Source of the DNA: Ectopseudomonas chengduensis
GTDB taxonomy: Bacteria > Pseudomonadota > Gammaproteobacteria > Pseudomonadales > Pseudomonadaceae
DNA: 64,000 bases
Assembly: GCF_900102635.1 (NCBI RefSeq)
Contig: NZ_FMZQ01000007.1
Span: 62,001 to 126,000 of the forward strand
Direction of reading: 5' to 3'
The notes below the pieces were generated by a model. It saw only the letters and a list, made by a program, of their open reading frames with translations, did not search any database and had not been told where the DNA came from. Positions 30,461 through 38,580 of the stretch are shown here, piece by piece. Position numbers and translations under genes: made by a program. Numbering within the stretch: the first letter of the stretch is position 1; each line of letters opens with the position of its first letter.

Positions 30461-30613
30461 ATGCGCCTTAGAGAGCTTTTCAAGATTGCCCAGAAAGCTG
30501 GTAACGCCCCGGAAGGTGTGATGCCAGACAAACGCGAGGCGTTCGTCTACATGGACGTTACGTCGTCTGAGTACCGCAAGCAGGCGGCAAAGCTTGCCCG
30601 CCATTCACGCTAG
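30461..30613 (+). CDS. Very small hypothetical protein
   Basis: 50 aa, starting MRLRELFKIAQKAGNAP and ending KQAAKLARHSR. Helical and basic. Regular spacing (17 bp before, 10 bp after) supports it as a member of the tiny-gene operon. Confidence 0.55.
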   Translation: MRLRELFKIAQKAGNAPEGVMPDKREAFVYMDVTSSEYRKQAAKLARHSR

Positions 30614-30623
30614 GAAAGCTGAC

Positions 30624-30830
30624 ATGAGAAAGACTCGTCTGGTCGAAATCGAAGAAACCTTCTGCGATGTGTGCGGCGAACTGTGTGGCAACCACGCGAT
30701 CCGCACTGACGCCGAGGGCAATGAACAGCATGCCTGCCTGGATTACAACGAGCAGCACGGTAAGCAGTGTGCTGCTGTGCTTGATGAGCGTCTGCTGGCG
30801 GCTGCGATTGCCAAGCGGCAGTTGGCCTAA
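30624..30830 (+). CDS. Small zinc-binding protein
   Basis: 68 aa from ATG 30624 with AGGAAAGC upstream. CDVCGELCGNHAIRTDAEG and HACLDYNEQHGKQCA supply two Cys pairs plus His, a small zinc knuckle. Function unknown. Confidence 0.65.
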   Translation: MRKTRLVEIEETFCDVCGELCGNHAIRTDAEGNEQHACLDYNEQHGKQCAAVLDERLLAAAIAKRQLA

Positions 30831-30850
30831 GTTCGAGGAAATCACATCCC

Positions 30851-31072
30851 ATGCCACGCGATGACTGGGAGAACTGGAGCCCCATTGAGACAGCTCCGAA
30901 AGATGGTACGGCTATACGAGCGGCTCATTTCGCAAATCGGTACTTCTGCGACTGGGTGTCTGTTGCTTCGTTCAGGCTGTCGAGGAATGGGGTCAAGCCG
31001 AACTGGCTAGAAGTCGATGAGTCACGCGGCGAAGTGTTCCTGATTCCGAGCCACTGGCAACCTCTCAACTGA
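30851..31072 (+). CDS. DUF551-like small protein
   Basis: 73 aa. WSPIETAPKDGTAIRAA near the start and SHWQPLN at the end match the short WxPIxxAPKDGT...HWxP proteins frequent in phages. Their role is unknown. RBS GAGGAAATC. Confidence 0.7.
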   Translation: MPRDDWENWSPIETAPKDGTAIRAAHFANRYFCDWVSVASFRLSRNGVKPNWLEVDESRGEVFLIPSHWQPLN

Positions 31073-31087
31073 TCAAGGATACCGACG

Positions 31088-31348
31088 ATGAAGACCGAGC
31101 AGACACCGGAACAGCCAGCCCGCGACCGCTTCGATTGCCTGTGTGATTGCGTGCTGATCGAGCTGACTCGTGATGACGAGCGCCGGTTCTTCGCGCCAGG
31201 CCGCAACCCCGAAGACTACCAACTGTTCAAGCGCAAAATGGTTAATGCTGGCCGGCGTGAAATTGTCAGCGCTGATGGCGACTGCCAGGTGTGCAAAGGC
31301 TCTGGCTGGATTCACCTGCCGCCAGAGCTACCTGCCAACTGCGCGTAA
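31088..31348 (+). CDS. Small CxxC protein
   Basis: 86 aa. DCQVCKGSGWIHLPPELP near the C-terminus resembles a half DnaJ-type zinc knuckle. Its last 83 bp (31277-31359) recur at 34059-34141 with about four mismatches, marking a past duplication. Confidence 0.65.
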   Translation: MKTEQTPEQPARDRFDCLCDCVLIELTRDDERRFFAPGRNPEDYQLFKRKMVNAGRREIVSADGDCQVCKGSGWIHLPPELPANCA

Positions 31349-31363
31349 CGAGGAATTCAACGC

Positions 31364-31693
31364 ATGCCGACTGAGCAAACACCCGAGTCGCTGAGCGAGT
31401 TGCTTGTCAGTTCGATGCCTGGCGGTGACGACCGACGCATGTGGCGGGACTACATGGCTAGTGCATTTGAACAGGTAGCCGCGACCGACGACCTTTCCCT
31501 GCTCCGTGCGGCAAAGGCCGCAGATGCTTTTGAGGTGGAATTCATCGAGTTCGTCTCCAACTTCCCAGGCGTCGAGGTTGTGCCAGCCCCCGAGGGCGGC
31601 TACTACGGATTCATGCTGGGGCTCGTGAAGCGTGATCGCGATGCTCGTGGCGAGGTACTACGCGCCTTGGCTGCTGAACTACGAAGGAGTTAA
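31364..31693 (+). CDS. Hypothetical protein
   Basis: 109 aa. Starts MPTEQTPESLSELLVSSM; helical middle with AKAADAFEVEFIEFVSNFPG; C-terminus KRDRDARGEVLRALAAEL. Ends 10 bp before the next gene. No family. Confidence 0.65.
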   Translation: MPTEQTPESLSELLVSSMPGGDDRRMWRDYMASAFEQVAATDDLSLLRAAKAADAFEVEFIEFVSNFPGVEVVPAPEGGYYGFMLGLVKRDRDARGEVLRALAAELRRS

Positions 31694-31703
31694 GGGAAAA
31701 CCT

Positions 31704-32048
31704 ATGGAACGACCCGAAGGCCTCTGGCCCTTTACCGTGATGGTGCTCGACCAGATTGAGCTGATCGGCAGCGCAGCCCTCAAGATCGAGGCGCACGACG
31801 AAGGCGACCTGGAGGGAGCCGACTTCCTATGGGGTGAACTGACGCCTCACCTGGAGCTGTCGGAAGGGGAATACATGCGAATCGACCAAGAGGCGGGCGA
31901 ATTCAGCACAGCCTTTGGTCAGCGCGGCTGCTGCGGAGGCGACCCTACCTGGGGTGACGGTCTTCGCTTTCTCCAGCCAACGACCGAGAACGCAGCATTG
32001 GTAGCTCGCGCATTTTGCGACTACTTCACCCAGCATGCCGACGCATAG
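31704..32048 (+). CDS. Hypothetical protein
   Basis: 114 aa from ATG 31704 with AAGGGAAAACC upstream. ELSEGEYMRIDQEAGEFSTA and GQRGCCGGDPTWGDG in the middle. Acidic. No family recognised. Confidence 0.65.
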   Translation: MERPEGLWPFTVMVLDQIELIGSAALKIEAHDEGDLEGADFLWGELTPHLELSEGEYMRIDQEAGEFSTAFGQRGCCGGDPTWGDGLRFLQPTTENAALVARAFCDYFTQHADA

Positions 32049-32058
32049 GAAAACCGTC

Positions 32059-32505
32059 TTGAGTGACTTTCCCAATAACAAGCTGTTTACCATCCAGGTG
32101 AATCCGACGCGAAAAAAGGCGTTTTACCTGCATGTCGGAATCCTTGTCGGCCTGTACCTGCTAACGACTGCCGGTCAGGAACCCATCAAGGAGTATTTTA
32201 AGTCTGTGCGCGAGTCTCGCGAAATTGACCAAATTCGCCCACTCATGAAGACGCTAGCAGAGTCGGGGAAGCCAGATGCAATCGTATGGATGATCAAGCA
32301 CGAATATGAGGCTGCGAAGGAATCTGGATTCGCTGCCCTTACCGATGCCGCACTAGGAGGCGATTCGGAAAGCATGTGGCTCTATGGCGTCATGCAAATG
32401 GACAAAGGGCACCCCGAGGTCGCGAAAGTCTGGATCGAAAAGGCTGCGAAGGAGGGGTTCCCTCAGGCCGTAGCTTACATGCAGTCAGAGACCCAGGATG
32501 ACTAG
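32059..32505 (+). CDS. Membrane-anchored Sel1-repeat-like protein
   Basis: 148 aa from TTG 32059, chosen because TAGGAAAACC precedes it as with its neighbours; an ATG at 32035 overlaps the previous gene. One membrane helix (FYLHVGILVGLYLLTTAG, near residue 25), then a cytoplasmic or periplasmic part with ALGGDSESMWLYGVMQMDKG and VAKVWIEKAAKEGFPQAVAY, about two Sel1/TPR-like repeats used for protein binding. Confidence 0.6.
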   Translation: MSDFPNNKLFTIQVNPTRKKAFYLHVGILVGLYLLTTAGQEPIKEYFKSVRESREIDQIRPLMKTLAESGKPDAIVWMIKHEYEAAKESGFAALTDAALGGDSESMWLYGVMQMDKGHPEVAKVWIEKAAKEGFPQAVAYMQSETQDD

Positions 32506-32518
32506 TTCGAGGAAATCA

Positions 32519-32836
32519 ATGAGCAACACAGATATTTTGAGCGAAGCCCAAATCGAAGCAATTTTTCAACATGCAGATGAGGATGGTTGGTGTATGCACT
32601 ACCTGTCCGAAGATGCGCTGAAGGCTATTTTTCGCCGCGCAGCTAGTGCTGGGTGGGTCGTGACCAAGGATGTCACGGATAGGCAGCTGTTAACGATTTT
32701 TGAGAGTGATCGGGAGGACGGCTGGTGCAAGCACGATATTGAGTGGGACGCACTGAAGGCGATTTTCAAGCGTGCCGCTATTTGTGAGGGGGGCGCGCAT
32801 AACCGCGCTCGGCCACAAGGCCCACGATTAGGTTAA
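32519..32836 (+). CDS. Protein with two internal repeats
   Basis: 105 aa from ATG 32519 with GAGGAAATCA upstream. The units IFQHADEDGWCMHYLSEDAL plus KAIFRRAA and IFESDREDGWCKHDIEWDAL plus KAIFKRAA are a tandem duplication of about 55 residues. Each unit pairs DGWC with a His, so a metal or disulfide role is possible. Family unknown. Confidence 0.65.
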   Translation: MSNTDILSEAQIEAIFQHADEDGWCMHYLSEDALKAIFRRAASAGWVVTKDVTDRQLLTIFESDREDGWCKHDIEWDALKAIFKRAAICEGGAHNRARPQGPRLG

Positions 32837-32874
32837 GTTCACATCGACGCCGGCAGCCACCGAGGAAACCATCT

Positions 32875-33129
32875 ATGAACAATCGAACGCTTCAATCGCT
32901 CATCGTCCACACCTTTCTGTTCGGAGCTACAACCGTAGCTCTGGCATGGTCAGGTCTGGCTTATTTCTACGGCGATGGTTCGATGTGGGCTCCAATCGTC
33001 AATGCGGTTATCTGGCTGGCATCGCTGTGTGGTGCTGGCTTGTGCTATCGCGAACTCCGGGTCATTGGCGCAACCCCCGATCAAAGCGCTGAAGAGCAGC
33101 CGGTGAACGGCCTCAAGCCGAGCTGTTAA
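32875..33129 (+). CDS. Small inner-membrane protein
   Basis: 84 aa with two predicted membrane helices (LIVHTFLFGATTVALAWSGL and APIVNAVIWLASLCGAGL) and a short hydrophilic tail. RBS GAGGAAACC. Function unknown. Confidence 0.7.
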   Translation: MNNRTLQSLIVHTFLFGATTVALAWSGLAYFYGDGSMWAPIVNAVIWLASLCGAGLCYRELRVIGATPDQSAEEQPVNGLKPSC

Positions 33130-33141
33130 GGAAACCACAGC

Positions 33142-33405
33142 ATGACCGAGCTTGAACAAACCATCATCGATCTTGCCCAGCAGGAACTGGCTGCTGTCCT
33201 TGCCTTTTACCGGAACAAGTCGAATGGGATTCCACCTGAAGGTTTAGATGCAGCCTGGCAAGGCTACTTGGGCCACTTCCATGGCATGAATGCTCTGATT
33301 GCAATTGCCCATCAGGCCAACAGCGGCCTGAGCGAGGATGGACGCAAGGCGCTGCTGACGGTTGAAACAGATCACCTCACTGCCTATCGAGCATTAGCAA
33401 ACTGA
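33142..33405 (+). CDS. Hypothetical helical protein
   Basis: 87 aa. IIDLAQQELAAVLAFYRNKS and YLGHFHGMNALIAIAHQANS look helical with a His-rich centre. AAGGAAACC precedes the ATG. No family. Confidence 0.65.
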   Translation: MTELEQTIIDLAQQELAAVLAFYRNKSNGIPPEGLDAAWQGYLGHFHGMNALIAIAHQANSGLSEDGRKALLTVETDHLTAYRALAN

Positions 33406-33422
33406 TCGAGGGAATCCTTTAA

Positions 33423-33692
33423 ATGAAGAATGCACGTTATGCACTGGCCGTTGCCTTCTCAGCGTTAGTGACAGGCTGTGCTGCACAGCCTGAGAAGGAG
33501 TTAGCAAGTCTTTCCCCAGCGAGTGATGTGCATGAAGGGACCCAGCGCATCCTCCAGTTCGCAGCGGGTTATTGCAAAGGAATGGCCGACAAGCACGGTG
33601 CCGACTTTGCGACCTGTTTCAAGCAACAGACTGACCTTGCTATCGCGCAGATCGAGGCGCAGGCGGCGAATCAAGCCGAACAGTCCAACTAA
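33423..33692 (+). CDS. Small lipoprotein
   Basis: 89 aa. Signal peptide ending in lipobox LVTGC (Cys19) predicts a lipid-anchored periplasmic protein. The mature part has two further Cys (YCKGMADKHGADFATCFKQ) that could form a disulfide. A surface role such as entry exclusion is only a guess. Confidence 0.75.
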   Translation: MKNARYALAVAFSALVTGCAAQPEKELASLSPASDVHEGTQRILQFAAGYCKGMADKHGADFATCFKQQTDLAIAQIEAQAANQAEQSN

Positions 33693-33707
33693 GCAGGAAA
33701 CAGTGGG

Positions 33708-34055
33708 ATGACAAAGACCACCCTTTACGCCCTAGCGCTGCTTACCTCCGTGGCTGTCGTTGGCAGTCCCTCCGTCTATGCAGACAGCATGACACTGCCC
33801 GAGTGCGCAGTGAATGCAGCTCAGGCGAGTGATGTTGAAATGGCGCTCTATCAATCCCTCATGCGCAACGAGCTGGGTGATCCTCCAAGGGCAGCTCCAT
33901 GCACGTTCTACGAGCGATCAGCTGCTGTAATCGCATCATCGCTTGAGAGCCAAAACGGTGATCGCTGGGCGGCAGTGAGCCTGTATCTCCATGGTCAGGT
34001 TTTGCCTGACGATCCAGTAGTGAAGCGCGTTCGCGCGTTCTACGAGAGCAAGTAG
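33708..34055 (+). CDS. Secreted periplasmic protein
   Basis: 115 aa with a Sec signal peptide (ALALLTSVAVVGSPSVYA, cleavage after YADS region). The mature part has two Cys (LPECAVNAAQ; APCTFYERS). It follows the lipoprotein gene by 15 bp and the two may work together in the envelope. Confidence 0.7.
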   Translation: MTKTTLYALALLTSVAVVGSPSVYADSMTLPECAVNAAQASDVEMALYQSLMRNELGDPPRAAPCTFYERSAAVIASSLESQNGDRWAAVSLYLHGQVLPDDPVVKRVRAFYESK

Positions 34056-34058
34056 GAA

Positions 34059-34141
34059 GGCGACTGTCAGGTGTGCAAAGGCTCTGGCTGGATTCACATG
34101 CCGCCGGAGCTACCTGCCAACTCCGCGTAACGAGGAATTCA
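34059..34141 (+). pseudogene. Duplicated 3' fragment of the 31088 gene
   Basis: 83 bp matching 31277-31359 with about four substitutions. It reads GDCQVCKGSGWIHMPPELP to a stop but has no start, and an in-frame TAG lies just upstream. It also carries the RBS (AACGAGGAATTC) of the next gene, so the duplication brought or preserved that signal. Confidence 0.8.
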
Positions 34142-34144
34142 TGC

Positions 34145-34426
34145 ATGGCACACAAATTCACGAAGGTACTTTTTGCCGTCGAGCACGATGGCCAGGCGTA
34201 CGGCGTTCACCTTCCCGCCGAGGCGCTGGAAAAGCTGTTAGCTGAAGCTGCTCGCCTGTCTCCAAGTGGCGTGTTGGAAATGCACCCGATGCCCAACCAG
34301 AACCTTTTCAGAGTTGCCTTCGAGAAATCCGAGTTTCTTGAATTGGCGAGGTCTCATGCAGTCGTGACCACTACAAATCAGTATGCGCGATTCGATGAGA
34401 TAAAGCCCACTGGCGATACCGACTGA
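34145..34426 (+). CDS. Hypothetical protein
   Basis: 93 aa. ATG 34145 is placed by the GAGGAA in the duplicated segment. TKVLFAVEHDGQAYGVHLPA then EALEKLLAEAARLSPSG. Mixed fold, no family. Confidence 0.65.
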   Translation: MAHKFTKVLFAVEHDGQAYGVHLPAEALEKLLAEAARLSPSGVLEMHPMPNQNLFRVAFEKSEFLELARSHAVVTTTNQYARFDEIKPTGDTD

Positions 34427-34488
34427 CCTGGCAATTAATGAGTAGCGGCAATTGGCCGTTCAAACTGAAATGAGCAGTTGAGGCAAGC

Positions 34489-34920
34489 ATGGACATAAAA
34501 TTTCGCACCACATCCGGCGCTATCGTCAATGCCAACCCCTTTGCAGAGTCGTATACCCATGTGAGCCTGGCTGTTCCTGCTGCAGAGCGTGGTGCAGGCC
34601 ATGTGGAGCCCTCGCATCTGCTGCGCAAGCACATTGAGCGCGTGAATCGTGAGATACCAACAGCGGACACGACCTGCCTGCTTCCAAAGATTCAAACGAT
34701 AGATATCGGACCTGGTTCACTCGGGCTTCTCGACCTGCCTGTTGGGCATGGAGCGGTGACCAAACTGGGGTATGCAGACGACGTAAGCGCAGCCTATGTT
34801 CGCCTGGTAGCCTTCGTGGAAATGAAAAGGCGTGGCGTGCGCTTCTTGCCCGCGCAGGTCATCAAGCGCGCCGTGCGCAAGGACAAGGGGATTAGCGGCT
34901 ACAGCGCCGATATTCGTTAG
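34489..34920 (+). CDS. Hypothetical protein
   Basis: 143 aa. DIKFRTTSGAIVNANPFAES begins it; the C-terminus is basic (QVIKRAVRKDKGISGYSADI). No signal peptide or known domain. RBS is weak (GAGGCAAGC). Confidence 0.65.
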   Translation: MDIKFRTTSGAIVNANPFAESYTHVSLAVPAAERGAGHVEPSHLLRKHIERVNREIPTADTTCLLPKIQTIDIGPGSLGLLDLPVGHGAVTKLGYADDVSAAYVRLVAFVEMKRRGVRFLPAQVIKRAVRKDKGISGYSADIR

Positions 34921-34926
34921 AACGTG

Positions 34927-35052
34927 ATGGCTGTTGAAGACGGCAAGGCCAAAATGCAGCACTACGCTCGCGGCCAGCTCGGGAGCAAAACCACCGTCAC
35001 GATCCGGTGCATGCACAAGCACAGCACAGGCTGGGAACTGGTAAACGAATAG
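34927..35052 (+). CDS. Very small basic protein
   Basis: 41 aa, MAVEDGKAKMQHYARGQLGS then RCMHKHSTGWELVNE. It starts 6 bp after the previous stop and fills the gap before the next RBS. Coding is supported by spacing only. Confidence 0.45.
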   Translation: MAVEDGKAKMQHYARGQLGSKTTVTIRCMHKHSTGWELVNE

Positions 35053-35067
35053 CTTGAGGAACCCTTC

Positions 35068-35499
35068 ATGCGATATGCGCGTCACGGTCGTGGAATGTAC
35101 TTGTCGGTTGATGATCGGGGTGATCAGGCTGTACGGACGAAACACAGCCATCCGTACAGTTACGACCCTATTACCCTGTACATCAACTCAGTAGTGAAGC
35201 CAACCGGCACGATCTATACCGACAGGCTACTCCAATGGGATCGCTCTAAGCACGACTCTCTGTGCGAGAAGCATTTTGGTGACAGTGGCCAGCTCTGGGA
35301 TGCTCGACGCCCGGAAAAGATCGAGTCTTTCCTTCGTGACTGGTGTGAAGACCAGGGATTGCAGCTTTGTGCTGTGATCGAGTATTGCAACGCGGCGAGC
35401 GGCTATCCGACCTGGCGGCTGGATTACTATCAGGAGCAAAGCGACAGGAATCCAAGCGGCCCTAACGCTGTCGAGCTGGCCGGCGAGCTGCCCGAGTAA
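35068..35499 (+). CDS. Hypothetical protein
   Basis: 143 aa. MRYARHGRGMYLSVDDRGDQ, a middle rich in Trp and Cys (RDWCEDQGLQLCAVIEYCN), and YPTWRLDYYQEQ near the end. RBS TTGAGGAACCC. No family known. Confidence 0.65.
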   Translation: MRYARHGRGMYLSVDDRGDQAVRTKHSHPYSYDPITLYINSVVKPTGTIYTDRLLQWDRSKHDSLCEKHFGDSGQLWDARRPEKIESFLRDWCEDQGLQLCAVIEYCNAASGYPTWRLDYYQEQSDRNPSGPNAVELAGELPE

Positions 35500-35510
35500 C
35501 GGAAAAGTCT

Positions 35511-35969
35511 ATGAGCAGTAAAGAGTTGGAGTGGGGGCAGACACCGTTCGATGAATGCACTCGCGAAGAGTTGATCCAGCACTGTGCTCGTCTGTACAGC
35601 GCCACGTCCGCTTTATCGTCGGTAGCCCAGATGATTCAGGACAAAAGCTTCTTCTGGACTAAAGGCAGCGGGGCTGAAGCGTTGGAAAAAGGGCGGCAAG
35701 CCCTTCAGATAGCCCGCAATGGCTTCGAAGCCGAGAACATCCATCGCGCGTATCTGAGATATGCCGGCGATCTTCTGTTCGCAGATGCTCCTGGCCTTGA
35801 GGTAAGAACCGGTTGGGTGGTTTGTCCTGTCTGCGAACAGATGGCTTCCACCACTGACTCGGCCAGCAATGTGGGGAAGGCGTGCAGTGAACTGCTTCCG
35901 GGCGAGTGCTCTGGTTTGCTGCGCGAGTTGTCTTGGGTTGACCTTAAGCCCGTGACTGCAAAGTCATAA
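35511..35969 (+). CDS. Hypothetical protein with CxxC
   Basis: 152 aa. An N-terminal helical region (DECTREELIQHCARLYSATS) and GWVVCPVCEQMAS near residue 105, a single CxxC knuckle. No known family. Confidence 0.65.
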   Translation: MSSKELEWGQTPFDECTREELIQHCARLYSATSALSSVAQMIQDKSFFWTKGSGAEALEKGRQALQIARNGFEAENIHRAYLRYAGDLLFADAPGLEVRTGWVVCPVCEQMASTTDSASNVGKACSELLPGECSGLLRELSWVDLKPVTAKS

Positions 35970-36023
35970 CCACAAAGCAATCGACCACGCGCCCAAGCTG
36001 CCATCGTTTCCAAAGGATGTTGC

Positions 36024-36581
36024 ATGAATGTAGTTACAAACCCGATTGCGCTAGCCGCGTTGAACCGAGCGCTTAGCGCAGCTCGTACTGGCCCGGCTCC
36101 ACGCCCAAGGTACAGCAGCCGAACCGCTGACAAGTTTGTCATCAGGGGCTACTCGGAACTGTTTGAGGAGTTAGGTGGAATCGGGCAGCACCAAGGGCGC
36201 AGCAAAAATTCAGAGATGGTTGCCGCAATCCTTGAGGCTTTGAGCGGCAATATGCGCATGAAATCCGTGATTATGGCTCTCAGGGCATACCTGGGTCATG
36301 ATTTGGCCGACAAGGTACTTGCGGAGGTGCCTGACTTCATTCTCGCAGAGTGCAAAGTTACCGACCAATTCGTGATCAGGCTTCCGCCTTCAGTACGTGA
36401 CACCATTCGAGAGGGTGTAAGCAGCGCTATCTCCGCAAAGGGGGCAAGTGTCAGGACAATGAATCAATGGGTACTGAATGCGCTTGAACAGTGGGTCAAC
36501 CTGCAGCGTCAGCAATATGCACTGACTACCGCTGCAATAGCGATTGACCAAACAGTGTTTATAACCGCTGAAAACCACTAG
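36024..36581 (+). CDS. Arc-like ribbon-helix-helix protein with two RHH segments
   Basis: 185 aa. ADKFVIRGYSELFEELGG followed by RSKNSEMVAAILEAL (about residues 36-75), and TDQFVIRLPPSVRDTIREGV followed by VRTMNQWVLNALEQW (about 113-158), both follow the Arc pattern xDxFxxRxPxxxxxxI...RSxNxEIVxxLE. Two RHH segments in one chain would form an intramolecular or tetrameric DNA-binding unit suited to inverted-repeat operators. It is a candidate repressor for class A or B sites, but no target is proven. RBS AAAGGATG. Confidence 0.7.
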   Translation: MNVVTNPIALAALNRALSAARTGPAPRPRYSSRTADKFVIRGYSELFEELGGIGQHQGRSKNSEMVAAILEALSGNMRMKSVIMALRAYLGHDLADKVLAEVPDFILAECKVTDQFVIRLPPSVRDTIREGVSSAISAKGASVRTMNQWVLNALEQWVNLQRQQYALTTAAIAIDQTVFITAENH

Positions 36582-36603
36582 CTCTTTTATCACGGATGCA
36601 TAA

Positions 36604-36867
36604 ATGATTTTAGTCAGGATCATCAAACGTGAGCGCGTTGAGGCGCTCAGTGATCGAGTAGTGATTTGCCTTGTGGTCTGCTTGGTCATGGGGTGCATTG
36701 CATTAGCTTGGGCGACAACTTGCGCTCTGGTTAATGCCGGGCATCCGTTGTTGGCACTTCTTACTTTTGCGCCACTTGGAACAGGGCTAGGTATGTATTG
36801 CGTTGAGGCTACCCGCTACTGTCGACCGAAGTGGTTCAAGCCATCGCCGTCTGGTGATGCTGCATAG
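36604..36867 (+). CDS. Small inner-membrane protein
   Basis: 87 aa with two hydrophobic helices (VICLVVCLVMGCIALAWATT and LLALLTFAPLGTGLGMYC). Basic ends point inward. Function unknown. Confidence 0.65.
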   Translation: MILVRIIKRERVEALSDRVVICLVVCLVMGCIALAWATTCALVNAGHPLLALLTFAPLGTGLGMYCVEATRYCRPKWFKPSPSGDAA

Positions 36868-36872
36868 GTGAT

Positions 36873-37241
36873 ATGACCGTGGGCGACTGTGTTCCTTACG
36901 CCATTCACATTGCTACCGGCCAAGCACTGTCGACTGTGAAGGAAATGGCAGAGCAGCGGGGTTGGGAGATCAATAGTGGCATGAATGAAGTAGCAGCCTG
37001 GTGCATGCTTCGTGACATGGGGGTGCGGGTATCGCCCATGATCCGGCCTCATCAGAGGACAACCGTCAAGCAATTCTTGTCGACCATCGATGTGTCAAAA
37101 ACCTACATCATCAGCGTTCGTGACCACTGGTTTGCAGTGCGTAAAGGGCATCGTTTTGATAAGGCGAGAACGCATCCCAGGACTGTCGTTTCGGCTTTCA
37201 TTGAAGTTCAGGATCAACAGCCGCTTCCGCAAGCGCTCTAA
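36873..37241 (+). CDS. Papain-like-fold small protein, predicted
   Basis: 122 aa. GDCVPYAIHIATGQ at the N-terminus, NEVAAWCMLRDMGVRV in the middle and YIISVRDHWFAVRKGHRFDK resemble the Cys...His arrangement of small papain-fold proteins common in phages (NCxxRAI...GHxxAV). Cys5 and His125-type positions (DHWF) could be catalytic. The match is by eye. It ends convergently with the gene at 37238. Confidence 0.5.
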   Translation: MTVGDCVPYAIHIATGQALSTVKEMAEQRGWEINSGMNEVAAWCMLRDMGVRVSPMIRPHQRTTVKQFLSTIDVSKTYIISVRDHWFAVRKGHRFDKARTHPRTVVSAFIEVQDQQPLPQAL

Positions 37242-37534
37242 AGCCATTCACCAGTAGCGCCAGCATTCACCCTCTGCATGAAAGCGTGGCCCTGTTCAGG
37301 GGTAAGGCGCTGAGCAACTACCAAACCGTTGAGGAAGCCACGCAACTGGTCGAAGGCAGGACGGTCGCCGGCATGCGCCATCAGCTCCTCGAAGTAATCG
37401 GCCATACACGTTCTGATCATCGGCAGGTAGCCTGCGGCCTTGTCAGCATCTTCAGCTTCAGCTGCCGCGATCAGTTCGTTGCAGAAAGTCATCATGCTTT
37501 CACGGGCGGCAGGGTTCTTCGGGTATCCGGTCAC
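37238..37534 (-). CDS. Hypothetical helical protein
   Basis: 98 aa from GTG 37534 with GAGGAG upstream. FCNELIAAAEAEDADKAAGY and MADYFEELMAHAGDRPAFDQ are helical. The stop overlaps that of the convergent 36873 gene. It is probably the last gene of the leftward class A unit from 41497. Confidence 0.65.
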   Translation of the reverse strand: MTGYPKNPAARESMMTFCNELIAAAEAEDADKAAGYLPMIRTCMADYFEELMAHAGDRPAFDQLRGFLNGLVVAQRLTPEQGHAFMQRVNAGATGEWL

Positions 37535-37629
37535 CGGCAGGCTCCTCGTGTGGTGTGAAGGTTGGATGATATGCCCGAGGAATGAGCCCCGGTAGGGGCG
37601 AGCAGGCTAACCGCCGGGCTTAGGCGAAG

Positions 37630-37651
37630 AAAGGGCCCGAAGGCCCTTTCC
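37630..37651 (-). terminator. Hairpin after leftward gene 37666
   Basis: AAAGGGCC / GGCCCTTT stem with CGAA loop (22 bp), 15 bp after the stop at 37666. No long T-run follows, so it may be a weak terminator or mRNA-stabilising stem. Confidence 0.5.
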
Positions 37652-37665
37652 GTAGTTGGAACGAA

Positions 37666-37947
37666 CTATTTCTGCTCCTGCGCTTGCTCTGTACGGCGTA
37701 CGCGAGGCCTGCGGCGGGAGGCTGGCCTGCTCGATGCAATCACGTTCGACTTCGGCGCTGTAACAGCCTGGATTGTGCCGTTTACGGTTTCCAAGGCTTC
37801 ACGAGTAGCGATCTCGGCGGCCTTCGTTGAGGTAGTACGGATGACAGTTTCGACGCCGCCAGCCTGGCGGAGGCGAAACTCGCGTGCAGCTGCACCATAG
37901 AGGAACTGGGTTCCATCCCAGACCTTTGCACACCATGAGTCCTGCAT
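37666..37947 (-). CDS. Hypothetical protein with basic tail
   Basis: 93 aa from ATG 37947 with GGAGAAAAACCC upstream. QDSWCAKVWDGTQFLYGAAA at the start; the last 25 residues are Arg-rich (SSRPASRRRPRVRRTEQAQE) and probably bind nucleic acid non-specifically. Confidence 0.65.
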   Translation of the reverse strand: MQDSWCAKVWDGTQFLYGAAAREFRLRQAGGVETVIRTTSTKAAEIATREALETVNGTIQAVTAPKSNVIASSRPASRRRPRVRRTEQAQEQK

Positions 37948-38065
37948 AGGGTTTTTCTCCCTGTAGCGACCAGAGCCGGATTGCCTGATCACACCAAGGT
38001 GAATACCACGTAGGAGATACGAAAAACCAGTGGATTTCGACGGTGGGTTACTCCGCCAGCGCCAG

Positions 38066-38326
38066 CTAGGGGCAAGCGGATGCCTGATGGCGCTGGCGCT
38101 CATAGATGGTTTCGCCCAGCGGGGTAAAGGTCATTTCCGGAACCTGCCGGCCGTGCTCATCGCGGACGCGAATCGTGACCAGACCCTTGCGCTCCATTCC
38201 ACGTGCCGGCCGCATCTCTCCAGCCTCGATTGGCAACGTGCTGCCTGCTTTCGGGTCCGGGTAGATGTGTTCGATGATCGAGGCGATCAGATGGCGTTCG
38301 CCAGGTGACAGCTTGACTGGTTCCAT
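38066..38326 (-). CDS. Hypothetical protein
   Basis: 86 aa. VKLSPGERHLIASIIEHIYP and GLVTIRVRDEHGRQVPEMTF followed by TPLGETIYERQRH give the look of a small winged helix. Spaced 12 bp from its upstream neighbour. Family unknown. Confidence 0.65.
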   Translation of the reverse strand: MEPVKLSPGERHLIASIIEHIYPDPKAGSTLPIEAGEMRPARGMERKGLVTIRVRDEHGRQVPEMTFTPLGETIYERQRHQASACP

Positions 38327-38338
38327 GGCGCGGCGCTC

Positions 38339-38578
38339 CTAGTCACCGTTCGGGTGCATGCGGTCGTATGCGGCCTTTGGATCGGTCGCGGCCAACTCAG
38401 CCAGTTCGGGGGCGAGCGTATCCAGAACATTCCAGGCCTGGGCAACCGCTTTGTGGGTTTGCTTCAAGTACTGCATGGTCACCAGCTGCTTCAGCGCTTC
38501 ATTCAGACGATCATCCGTAAGCTCCGGTATGTCGGCGCGCGGAACATAGGGGATGCCGTCAATCACTACCGTAGGCAT
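38339..38578 (-). CDS. Hypothetical protein
   Basis: 79 aa. PTVVIDGIPYVPRADIPEL recalls the short PxVxxDGxxYVP opening of some mobile-element proteins; the rest is helical (RLNEALKQLVTMQYLKQTH). Function unknown. Confidence 0.65.
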   Translation of the reverse strand: MPTVVIDGIPYVPRADIPELTDDRLNEALKQLVTMQYLKQTHKAVAQAWNVLDTLAPELAELAATDPKAAYDRMHPNGD

Positions 38579-38580
38579 GA

